Positions 8,978-22,222 of a stretch of DNA of 22,222 bases are shown piece by piece; positions within the stretch are counted from its first letter, which is position 1; each line of letters opens with the position of its first letter. This stretch comes from Intoshia linei (taxonomy: Eukaryota > Orthonectida > Rhopaluridae). The notes beneath the pieces are model-generated. The model saw only the letters and a list, made by a program, of their open reading frames with translations, ran no database searches and was not told the DNA's origin. The DNA is taken from NCBI GenBank assembly GCA_001642005.1, contig LWCA01000601.1, forward strand, positions 1 to 22,222, given 5' to 3'. The position numbers and the translations under genes are program-made.

Positions 8978-10305
8978 ATGCTTACTAAAGAATACAGAAT
9001 ACCTCTACCAATGTCTCTTGAAGACTATCGAATCGGGCAATTGTATATGATTCAAAAGAAGACAAAGGAAAGCCATTCCTCAAAAGTTCAAATTGAAATA
9101 TTAGGTAATGTTTTTATGTGATATAAATATAAATCATTTTTTATTCTGTCACATGTTCACAAACTATATATATCCGTGATTTTTAAATCAACACACGATT
9201 TATATTTCATGACTCATGAAATAATGATGTTAGGATGCTTCTTAAGAAAGGAATATGAAAAAAATAATATTAATAATAATTGTAATACAGTATTATAAAA
9301 AGTTTTAAAAATTTCATTTTACTTTAATTTTTAATTTTCAAATAAATTATATATTTTAGTAAATGAACCCTATGAAAATAAAGAAAAAAACGAAAAAGGA
9401 CAATATACACATAAAATTTACATTTTAACAGATATGCTACCATATTGGATCCGTAAAGTAATTGGATTGGAAAGAGTGCAAGTCGATGAACATGCTTGGA
9501 ATTGTTATCCGTATACCCGAACCGAATACAATTGCAGCTTGTCAAAAAGTTTTTCATTGACAATTGAAACCAAGTATTTACCAGATGGTGGAGAAAGTGA
9601 AAATGTTTTAAAAATGGAGCAAGAAAAATTAAATTTATGTGAAACAGTTTTAATAGATATAGTTAATCATAAAAACGATATTCGAAATTTAAAAAAGGAA
9701 GAGGATCCTACTTTATTTATTTCCAAAAATAATCCTTCAAAATGCCCTTTAACAAAAAATTGGCTAACTGAAATTTTAGAAAAGACCAAATCGATGCGGG
9801 ATGATTCAAGCCTATCGGAAGAAGAAAAAGCTAATAAAATTCCAATTATGTGCGCTTACAAGCTAGTCAGCGTCAATTTTTCAGGGTATAATTGAGCATT
9901 TTATATTACATTAGTGTTTTCCAATTTAATTACGGTGGATCAGCATAAATTTATTTTTGAATTCATTTGAATTAAGATTTTAAAATTAAATCAGACATGT
10001 CACATAAATTTTTCTGCTAAAAAACTAAACCACTAGTGGTTCATGGGTAACTGTGCTAATCACTGTATTACTAGTTTGGAATTTTATTTAAAAAGGTATC
10101 TAGAATTTGGGGACTACAAAGAAAAATTGAAGAATATATTCTCGAATACGGAATTCGGCGCACTATTCTACATGGACACTTGCAAGCCTGGGTCTGGCAA
10201 GATGAATTTCATGGTATATCATTAGAACAAATTAGAAAAATGGAAAAAGAAACTGCCACTTATCTTCAGAAATGCAATCTAGATGAATTAAAAGATGAAA
10301 ACTAA
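8978..10305 (+). CDS. PITPNA: Class I phosphatidylinositol transfer protein
   Basis: Three exons, 8978-9104, 9360-9885 and 10104-10305, give 284 residues and a TAA. Introns are 255 and 218 nt, GT-AG, with matching phases. The protein is a cytosolic lipid carrier that exchanges phosphatidylinositol and phosphatidylcholine between membranes. It begins MLTKEYRIPLPMS, like human PITP alpha (about 270 residues). Inositol-binding residues are conserved: Thr59 and Lys61 in GQYTHKIY (same numbering as human), the Asn in HAWNCYPYTRT, and the Glu in IRKMEKET near the end. MCAYKLVSVNF precedes the membrane-docking loop. In that loop the vertebrate WWGLQ appears as IWGLQ, so one of the two tryptophans is replaced. 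The acceptor at 10102-10103 was chosen because it alone restores this motif in frame. There is no C-terminal DDHD or LNS2 extension, so this is not an RdgB-type protein. Vertebrate paralogues alpha and beta cannot be told apart here. Confidence 0.9.
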
Positions 10306-10352
10306 ACGTTAGTTTATACATTTCATTTTCATAGTTTTACAAAATATTTAAT

Positions 10353-10358
10353 ATTAAA
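10353..10358 (+). promoter_or_regulatory. Possible variant poly(A) signal ATTAAA for PITP
   Basis: An ATTAAA hexamer lies 47 nt after the PITP stop, inside the 83-bp gap between the two convergent stop codons. No AATAAA is present in the gap. Chance occurrence is possible in AT-rich DNA. Confidence 0.25.
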
Positions 10359-10388
10359 AGCCACTTGTACATGTAAATTAATAGATTA

Positions 10389-15347
<4,959 letters not shown>

Positions 15348-15944
15348 TTCAGTTATGATCAAATTAATAAATCTATAAATACAACCACGTGCTATAAATA
15401 CATCCTTGCATCACTACAATATTTTTTACATATTTATTAAAATTTTGAAATATATAAATGAAAACAATTATTTTTATCTCATTCGTCTTACAAGCCCTTT
15501 TTTGCATGATACTTTTGTTTTTTCAACATTTCTAAATATTAATAAATAAAAATAAAATTAAATATACACGTAGTTACAAGTATATTATTATTAATGTTAT
15601 CATGTATTGAGTATTTTGACACATCTAAAAAAGTCAACAGGAAACTATTTTTAGTGAAAACATTGACGTTTCAATTGATAATAATAAGCACATAGTATTT
15701 TAAAATTTCAATCATAGAAAAAATAGTTTTTAAACAATAAAATATTAGTTTAGAATAGTTCCAGCCTTACTGGTATAAGGAAACTTTGTATTTAACAATT
15801 TAATAGATAGGTTTATAAATCGTGTATTTGAATTGAATCACTTTCCTAAAAACCAAGTTTAAAATTTGGAAAAAGAAAAATAATCTCAAACTATACTTTT
15901 TAAATGTTGATAAAGAAATAGTTTTGAAATAAAAAAAAATAACT
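15348..15944. other. Upstream region of the ABC transporter, no gene seen
   Basis: A/T-rich sequence without a recognisable open frame. It should contain the ABCC promoter and 5' UTR for the minus-strand start at 15347. No distinctive control site stands out. Confidence 0.4.
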
Positions 15945-16475
15945 AAAGTGCTTTATTGATCGTGAAGGTGTCACTGTCATATTGAAATTTTTTGTGTGCT
16001 GACTGGATATAGCAGTATCATCTGTATTTTTTTAAAATTCTAGGGAGTTTTCATTTTTTAAAAAAAGAGTCATCTAAGGATTTTGATCGTAAAAATAAAC
16101 TTTTTTAACGTTGCCATTTCGGATAATGATTATGATTTAAAAAAAAATTCAACAATTTGTTTTGTAAAATTCTATGACTTTTTTCATTATTACAAAAAAG
16201 GGTAATTTGTGGTTTTCGCCAATGAAGGTATAAAATTTTGAAATTTAAATTTAAGATGTTGTTCATAATTTTAAAATCTGTATAAGATTGTATATTTTTT
16301 TAAAATCTAAAACTCGTTTAATTTTTTAAAAAAAGGATAATTGGGATACTTGACGTGGACGTGCTAAGTTTCTGAGGTTGAAATTTATCTTACTTATGCC
16401 GGAAAAATATACAAGGTTTATTAATTATTAAAAGACTTTGAAAAGGACACGGAATCTTAACGGACATAATAAAAA
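15945..16475 (+). repeat. Dispersed AT-rich repeat, copy B
   Basis: Same orientation and same order of landmarks as copy A at 5715-6110. Shared features are TAAAATTCTAGGGAGTTTTC (16034), AAATTTAAATTTAAGATG, TAATTTTAAAATCTG, AACTCGTTTAATTTT and GAGGTTGAAATTTATCTTAC (16374). This copy has about three diverged internal units, one more than copy A, so the element has an internal tandem structure that varies in number. No coding content was recognised. Confidence 0.65.
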
Positions 16476-16516
16476 AAAAAAATTTTTTAAGTTTTACACC
16501 AATACACATCAACATA

Positions 16517-16522
16517 TTTATT
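16517..16522 (-). promoter_or_regulatory. poly(A) signal AATAAA for the UBE2S-like gene
   Basis: On the minus strand AATAAA begins 3 nt after the TAA stop of the E2 gene (16526). A very short 3' UTR is implied, as for the Flower and ATAT1 genes. Confidence 0.45.
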
Positions 16523-16525
16523 ACC

Positions 16526-17544
16526 TTAAAACAGTGTTCTCAAGACCTTTTTTTGATTTCCCTTTTTGTTGGATCTGATTGTTTAAATGGGCCAAAAATA
16601 AAAAGTAAGTCAATTTTTTCAATTAAAAAAGCTAAATGGTTCACTAGTAGGCTATGTAGGCCAGATTGGGAAACATGCATTAAGATATCTATCGATACAA
16701 ACGTTTGATTCTATAATTATTACAATAATTACAATATAATAATAATTCTAAAATACCCTCCAGCGTGAATACGAGTAATCATGCGAGCTCGTTCGTCATA
16801 TTGAGAGTATGCATCTAAGAGTAATCTCGACGCAACTGGATTCAATGCTGATGTAGGATTTGGTTCAATTAAAAGACATCGAATAACCTAAATAGTTATT
16901 AATTCGCCAACAAACACTTAAAATCTCAAACCTTCAAAATGTGTGACAATCCTAAATTAGGATTCCAGTCTTTTTTCAGTGAATTAACACATACTTCGCC
17001 AGTTTCTTCCTTAATATTTGGATGAAATATTTTTGTCAAAAAAAAAGCGGCAGGTGGTTCTTCGGGATAGGAATCATTAAATTCAATTTGAACAGAAAAC
17101 GTTCCACCTTCAAATGGTGTTGCTTCTAAAATAAATTGACTATTAAATTTTACTACCAATTAATAATGTAGCATCAACCTCTAAATTGATTAAAATTTTA
17201 TTGATCTGATTATGATATTTGTAACGTAATCGTGTGTAATTGTTGTTATAATCGATGCTTCCTTACCAATTCAATACATTTAAAAATTTTGTTTACCCAT
17301 GACTTAGCTGACCAAACGAAAAATTACACCGCAAGAGAAAAAAAGCAGAAAATAGTTGAGTCAAAATTAATCAAAATTACTTTTATAGATTGATTAAAAT
17401 ATAAGAATAAGTATTATTACCTGGTCCCTGAATAAACGCGTTTATTTTATTTAAATTGTCATATGTGATATAAATGTCTTGAATTGGGTTTTCATGTAAT
17501 TCTGTAATATCTCTTAATAATTTACTATACAATCTTTGAGACAT
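16526..17544 (-). CDS. UBE2S: Ubiquitin-conjugating enzyme E2 S-like
   Basis: Four minus-strand exons, 17544-17421, 17125-16932, 16887-16757 and 16574-16526, give 165 residues and TAA. The 44-nt intron and the two longer ones (295 and 182 nt) are GT-AG with matching phases. UBE2S elongates Lys11-linked ubiquitin chains on substrates of the anaphase-promoting complex. The fold is complete: [28 protein letters not shown] with HPN at 76-78, catalytic Cys87 in [12 protein letters not shown], then [26 protein letters not shown] and the NxLKxDW motif after the Cys point to UBE2S rather than other E2s. The last exon gives a short basic tail, [13 protein letters not shown], which resembles the APC/C-binding Leu-Arg-Arg-Leu end. 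Human UBE2S (222 residues) has a much longer linker. The tail acceptor at 16576-16575 is the least certain part. Confidence 0.85.
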
Positions 17545-18153
17545 AATTTTTTAAATAATGTTAAATTTAAAACTTAAATTTTTGAATAATGCGCCACAAA
17601 TATAGTAAACTTTATTTATTATCGAATTGTTTCTATAGATGAAGACACGAAATGAAAAAATAATTCATTTAAAATTTTGTCTAGTTTTGAGACTCAAACT
17701 TTGAGTATTTATGTTTACGTTTCTATGATATTATTATGCACTAATCCAAGATAACACACAAGGTCAATTGTACCAGGAGTCAGTAATGATTTGTTGCAAT
17801 AAATTGTATAATAAATCAATTAATTTAATCAAACGATTAGTTTAAAATTTAAGTAATTAAATTAATTATTAATCTATTTTAAATCATAAAATAAACTTAA
17901 AGTAAATACACTTACATCATGTAAGTTTATTTTCTGACAACACTGTTTACATTTGTAAATACGACGTCATGACTTATTACTATTGTGATAATAAAGTTGA
18001 TAAAAATCAAATTACGCTCATATGAAGTGGGGAATTATTTCAAGTTGTTGAAAAATATTTGACTATTGTTCTAAGTTTGTATAATTTATCATAGTAACAG
18101 TTAGTTATAAACCAGACAATAAGAGACTATGAATTATTGAATATTTGATACTA
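17545..18153. promoter_or_regulatory. Shared upstream region of divergent UBE2S and USP genes
   Basis: These 609 bp separate two divergent start codons and must contain both promoters. A hairpin with 12-bp perfect arms (17888-17899 and 17922-17933) lies near the middle. A CGACGTCA at 17962-17969 matches seven of eight bases of the cAMP-response-element consensus. No open frame with recognisable similarity was found. Control of both genes from this region is inferred from layout only. Confidence 0.4.
17888..17933. repeat. Perfect 12-bp inverted repeat with 22-nt loop
   Basis: AAAATAAACTTA (17888-17899) and TAAGTTTATTTT (17922-17933) are exact reverse complements. The position between two divergent genes could suit a regulatory structure, but AT-rich hairpins also arise by chance. 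Confidence 0.6.
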
Positions 18154-19270
18154 ATGAAATATTCATATTTGTCTATTGACAACAATATAATTGAAGATAG
18201 TTTGAAAAGCTCGCTAAGTAATTGTAAAAACTTATCAACCAAAGTTAAAACGGACGACAAACTAAGTTGTCTATCTAAAGCAATTTTAATGGATAAAATT
18301 GAATTTGTTGAATATAAAAGTGAAAATGAATCAAATAATTCACAAGAAGAATTAACCTTAAAATTACCAAAAATTAAAAATGGACAAACTTCAAATGAAC
18401 CTACCAATTCAAATCAAAGCAAAGACAAACTCTTTGAAAAGTATTTAATTAAAAATGAATGGACATTACAGACTAGTCAAATTACAGCTTTACGAAATAT
18501 GGGAAATACGTGTTATGTCAATTCTACACTACAGTGTCTGATATACACACCTTCTCTGTTAAATTATTTAAACATTTATCACGCTCAAAATTGTAATGTA
18601 CATTTAAATTTTTTCACATTATTATTTAGGCAATAGACCTAGAGGAAAATGCATCTGTTGTGATTTATATCAACTAATTAGAGTTTGTTTGTATGGAAAC
18701 TATAATAAGATGACTAAAATTATTTCACCCTCCCAATTTATTGCCAAATTAAAAAGTAATTATTAATTTTACTGTTTTGAGAAATAATTTGTAGGTGTGG
18801 CTCCAAACTTTAGATCTCACCAACAACAAGATGCGCACGAATATCTGCGTCAGTTGATTGACAAATTGCGTATTTGTTCCATACCTTTAGATAAAATTAA
18901 TAGGTAAATTATTACAAAAATATAATGGCAACAATTTTAGACATCTTAGTAAATCAGAAATACGCGACATTTCTGAAACTACTGCTATTAATTGTATCTT
19001 TGGAGGTGTATATGATAGTATTGGTATGTCTAATTTAATTTTTTTTAATATTATTTTCTTGATAGTTACATGTAAAAATTGCAATCTGTCTTCAAATACA
19101 AAAGATAATTTTATGGATCTTACAGTTGATATTAAAGTAATATATTGAATTATTTTATCCATTTTAATTACATTTAAATAGGATAGAAACATTTTTACTA
19201 TAGAAGACGCTCTGAAACAATTGATTAAACCTGAAGTTTTGGCAGGACAAAATGGATATTATTGTTCAAA
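18154..19270 (+). CDS. USP36: USP36/42-like ubiquitin-specific protease, first half only
   Basis: Six exons, 18154-18592, 18630-18755, 18795-18903, 18941-19023, 19066-19136 and 19182-19270, join in phase to 305 codons plus two bases. Introns are 37-45 nt, GT-AG. The product is the front half of a cysteine protease that removes ubiquitin. A Lys/Ser/Asn-rich N-terminal region of about 110 residues precedes the Cys box LRNMGNTCYVNSTLQCL with nucleophile Cys120. Then come QQQDAHEYLRQLID (a conserved USP helix), INCIFGGVYDS and the first zinc-ribbon pair CKNC. The last exon ends GQNGYYCSK before a donor at 19271. Spacing and wording best fit the USP17/36/42 group. The second zinc Cys pair's remainder, the LKRF block and the catalytic His box are not found in the next 2.9 kb. 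That DNA is filled by minus-strand transposon relics, so the gene is either truncated or interrupted by an unusually long intron. An in-frame TGA upstream of the ATG fixes the start. Confidence 0.82.
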
Positions 19271-20042
19271 GTAATTTGATGAGCTATTTTATATTAACCT
19301 GTTAACTGGTGTACAATGGTAAAAGTGTCATCATTTTAGTAGTGCAAAAAATGATTTCTTTTTATGATTAGTTTATTTTACTAGGTTAAATAGATTAAGT
19401 AAGAATAATTATTCTTATTAGAATAATTATCACTGTAACAAAATAACACATTTTTCGAGGATTTTAAAAAAAAATCAGTACTTTCTCTCATACAAGTTTT
19501 TAGACAAATCTATCGTGCACCATAGAAAATACATCTATTCTAATGTTGTGATTTATTGGTTTTACAGTAACTAATAAATAAATACGTATTTAAGAATTTG
19601 TCTATAAAATTGTGAATTTTTAAACGATTTCAATATATGATATTTATTTTATTCAGTTTTCGCTATAAAATTCAATGAAGCTATCACATTTGAAATATCA
19701 GACCTTTTTATGAACAATTTTTTAATGGTATCAATGAAAGATAAGGTTATTAAATCTGAAGTTCCAAGAATCTTGTAAATTTAAAGTCCGAATCTAACAT
19801 TATCAAAATCGAAATGCAAATACATGAGCTAAAACAAATTTATTAATATTAAAGTGAAGTTCAGTTGGAACTGTTACTGTAACTTCACTATTACAACAAA
19901 TTTAAATAAAATATTTAAAATTTTGAACTTATTTCACTGATGGTTAGTATCACAATTATAGAAGTAATAATTAATGATTTAAGAATATAATTTGAGAAGA
20001 CCTTTCTTATTCATTGTGTAACTATTTTTTAATTAAACAATT
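19271..20042. other. Region after the USP exons, no coding exon confirmed
   Basis: The expected next USP exon was sought and not found. A plus-strand frame of about 40 codons at 19657-19779 (including FEISDLFMNNFLMV) has no recognised similarity. A palindromic AAGAATAATTATTCTT lies near 19400. The rest is A/T-rich and may be intron or degraded flank of the repeats to the right. Confidence 0.35.
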
Positions 20043-21197
20043 AATACAAGAAAAAAAAATTATTTATTTACGTTTCATGTATTTCCACCACCACATATAG
20101 TCAGACAGCATGTTAACCCAATTTGATTTTTTAAATTTTTTTTTATATTATAAAATTTTCTGATGGTATCTCTCTCCATGCTCGTCTGACCACATACCAT
20201 AATTATGTGCAACCTATTTAAGTGACAATCCAAATAGTGCAACTTGACACTCATTAGGTACTTCATTTCATCGAAACTTTGAATCATATCGAAAGCAATG
20301 TCTTTATAATTGTCGTCCCTTTTATTGCCAAAAAACTTATCACTTGTTCCATTGCATCAAATGCCTTTAATTGAACCATTGAATCATCCATATAATCTTG
20401 AACATTTGAATTAAATAATGTTTTATTTGAGGTCCCGTCAATATTCCTCTTATTATTTTTTCGTCAGAGATCTAAAAAAAGTAAATAAATGTTGGCATAC
20501 AGGTATGTAAGTTGATACATATATAATATATTACATGGATAAAGCGTTCGAAGGAAAGTATGTGATTTTTTGGTATCGTTAGGTGTTGATAAAATGTACA
20601 TTTTGTGATATCGAGTCAGAAATTGTTTGACAATACCTAATTTTTTGTGTAAAGGTGGCATAAGAATGTTTTCCAGGTTTACAAGAAGAGCTCGAATTAC
20701 ATTTCTGAGAACGATAATGAAATATCTTCTTCCATCCCAAGATATTTGATAATAGTGATTTTTTCTATCTCTGGAATCAAAATCACAAATAAAAGAGGGA
20801 TATTTGACCGGACCACTTTGAAGCCCAGTTAACAGGTTTACCACCTTCAGATCAGAACATATTGACCATTGGTAAGTATCGTATTTTATGACGTCAAAAC
20901 ACTTTTTTAGATTATCGTAATTTTCATTCATACTTTTCGAATAAAAAAGTGGAATAGCCTTATTGATATGATTTGAATCAAGTAAAACCGCTTTCAAACT
21001 TTTTACGGATGCGTCAATTGACAAAAACCAATCTTTATTAATAACATCCAAATTCTCCATTAACCCTAGTGAATCGTTTCAATATGTATAATCTTTAACC
21101 ATGGAAAAATATTTACTGAATTCAGTATGCCTTGATCTATGGGAAGTTGAAATTACATTAGATGTTAAATTCCTGTTTTTCAATGAACAAAACTAAC
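20043..21197 (-). pseudogene. Uncharacterised repeated family with HGERFHQ motif, copy 2 (longer, frameshifted)
   Basis: The minus strand carries successive blocks of one protein, broken by at least three frameshifts and one TGA near 21088. In order they are RNLTSNV and SRHTEFSKYF, DWFLSIDASVKSLKAVLL, DLKVVNLLTGLQSGPVKYPS, DSRDRKNHY, PPLHKKLGIVKQF, DEKIIRGILTGPQIKHY, FFGNKRDDNYKDIAFDMIQ, LMSVKLHYLDCHL, SDEHGERYHQKIL and NMLSDYMWWWKYMKRK, ending at a TAA near 20071. The order matches a protein I recall as high-copy and unnamed in several invertebrate genomes. The region around 20464-21060 keeps a 198-codon open stretch. No catalytic motif known to me is present. Copy 1 at 7205-7565 overlaps only the C-terminal blocks. 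Its repeated, degraded nature suggests mobile DNA. Confidence 0.7.
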
Positions 21198-21223
21198 AAT
21201 TATTCACAATATGCATGATTTGC

Positions 21224-21247
21224 AGTGTAAAATTTATATTTTACACT
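21224..21247. repeat. 24-bp palindrome with 10-bp arms
   Basis: AGTGTAAAAT (21224-21233) and ATTTTACACT (21238-21247) are exact reverse complements separated by four bases. The palindrome lies just outside the 5' end of the HGERFHQ-family copy 2 and could belong to an element terminus. Confidence 0.55.
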
Positions 21248-21346
21248 AAGAATTGTATCTAATTTTGACATGCACAATAGAAATGCAATAGACTAAAAAT
21301 AAAGTTAATTTCTGGTTGCTCTAATTTGGAGGCGGATATTGGTCTT

Positions 21347-21844
21347 TTACAGTAACCTGTATTCTCCATTAAGTTTTCTTGTTAAGAATTTCGACGAGCG
21401 CATATTAATCGTTGAGGGTTCAATTAATTTCGTGTCCACTTTCATGATTGTTGCGTCATGTGCATCGACATTATTTATTTGTGGTTTGATGTCTTCTTTT
21501 GCATTGATTTGAGTAGTGAGAATATTTGTTGCATTTATCACATTTTATGCTCCAAGCTGGGCATTTTTTTTGGTTAGTGCATTTATCACCACATCCGGAA
21601 CATGTGTTATTCAAATTAATGTTGAATGTACCAGTGTTATTATTTCTTACTGACATGTAAGTGGAAGCAGATTTGATAATTTCATTTCATTTTTTTGAAT
21701 TAAAAATATTTGTAGCTCTTCATTGTTACATCCGGCTACCAGACGATCATTTATCAATTCCGACTTGTTTAGTTCAAATTCACATACCTTCGCCAAAACC
21801 CGAAGTCTATTAACACATACAGTTGTGGCCAAAAAAACGCATAT
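21347..21844 (-). pseudogene. Ty3/Gypsy-type gag relic with zinc knuckles
   Basis: Read on the minus strand from about 21844, the frame gives LRVLAKVCEFE, then ELINDRLVAGCNNEELQIFL, a segment typical of Gypsy gag C-terminal regions in invertebrates. A frameshift near 21650 leads to CSGCGDKCTNQKKCPAWSIK and CDKCNKYSHYSNQC, two Cys/His zinc-knuckle-like units of nucleic-acid-binding gag. Another frame change leads into an open stretch ending at 21347 without a recognisable protease. Reverse transcriptase and integrase are absent. The relic is not functional. Confidence 0.75.
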
Positions 21845-22222
21845 ATTTTCAATAGGGTTAAAGTCTAGACTCTGTGCTGGCCGTTTCATCACGTCTATTC
21901 AGTTTTGCTGGAAAAATTCGGTTGTTATTTTAGTTTTGTGCTTAGGGTCATTATCTTGTTGGAAGATGAAATTGTCCCTTAAGCCTAGTTTTTGTGCCGA
22001 TAACATTACATTTTTGTTTAGAATTTGTGTATATTTTAATGCGGCTATTTTCTCTTCAATTATTTGGATTTCACCAACTCCGTAATAACTAAAACAGGCC
22101 CAAATCATTGAACTACCTCCACCAAATTTAATTGTTGGGCGAATGTTTTTTAAATTGAATCAAGTTCTTTTTTTTCTGCGAACATACTGCTTGCCATCAG
22201 ACCCAAAAAGGTTTATTTTGCA
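21845..22222 (-). pseudogene. Second Tc1-like transposase relic, truncated at both ends
   Basis: The minus strand reads in from the window edge with NLFGSDGKQYVRR, a TGA at 22160-22162, then KFGGGSSMIWACFSYYGVG, LRDNFIFQQDNDPKHK (second catalytic Asp block) and, past another in-frame TGA, RPAQSLDFNPIENI (last catalytic block). The wording is closest to Tc1 transposases with QQDNDPKH and differs clearly from the relic at 6130. The frame changes directly into Gypsy gag sequence after PIENI near 21845. The start lies beyond the right edge of the window. Confidence 0.85.

Noticed and set aside
18105-18407. Minus-strand 100-codon open frame
   Set aside because: Antisense to USP exon 1, which has clear protease similarity on the plus strand.
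18887-19192. Minus-strand 101-codon open frame
   Set aside because: Runs across several USP exons and introns in antisense; no recognised similarity.
21723-22085. Plus-strand 120-codon open frame
   Set aside because: Antisense to the Tc1 and gag relics, which have recognisable motifs on the minus strand.
20464-22222. Several in-frame TGA codons in open stretches, hinting at a reassigned TGA
   Set aside because: They occur only in degraded transposon relics, alongside TAA and TAG stops and frameshifts. The predicted host exons contain none, and all five complete genes end in TAA.

Overview
The window is very AT-rich eukaryotic DNA. Six protein-coding genes are split by GT-AG introns, and no bacterial operon structure, rRNA or CRISPR array is visible. 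The gene set (alpha-tubulin acetyltransferase, Flower-type membrane protein, class I PITP, MRP/ABCC transporter, UBE2S, USP36-like protease) points to an animal, most likely an invertebrate. Most introns are only 33-65 nt, and the 3' flanks are very short. Tc1, hAT and Gypsy-type relics fill the gaps. I cannot name the species. Reduced animals with tiny introns (orthonectid-like or dicyemid-like) are an untested guess.

Layout. 975-1609 (+) is a five-exon Flower/CACFD1-like gene. 1652-2706 (-) is a complete, catalytic-domain-only ATAT1, tail-to-tail with it and with 42 bp between stop codons. 3310-8318 is a composite repeat block bounded by about 390-bp inverted repeats. It encloses a deleted hAT transposase, a dispersed AT-rich repeat, a Tc1 transposase relic and a fragment of an uncharacterised family that carries an HGERFHQ motif. 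8978-10305 (+) is a three-exon PITP. 10389-15347 (-) is a complete nine-exon ABCC/MRP1-like transporter, tail-to-tail with the PITP. 15945-16475 is a second copy of the dispersed repeat. 16526-17544 (-) is a four-exon UBE2S-like E2. 18154-19270 (+) holds the first six exons of a USP36/42-like deubiquitinase, head-to-head with the E2. Its catalytic second half is not visible. The right end, 20043-22222 (-), is a second copy of the HGERFHQ family, a Gypsy gag relic and a Tc1 transposase relic fused to it.

Functional links are modest. UBE2S (ubiquitin chain elongation) and the USP (ubiquitin removal) lie head-to-head across 609 bp and could share a promoter region. The other genes look like unrelated housekeeping neighbours. 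No wholly new biochemical system is evident. The most unusual structures are the inverted-repeat composite, the two copies of the uncharacterised family, the Tc1/gag chimera, and the 3.56-kb intronless core of the ABC gene. Exon boundaries were worked out by hand from reading frame, GT-AG sites and family similarity, so they are predictions.
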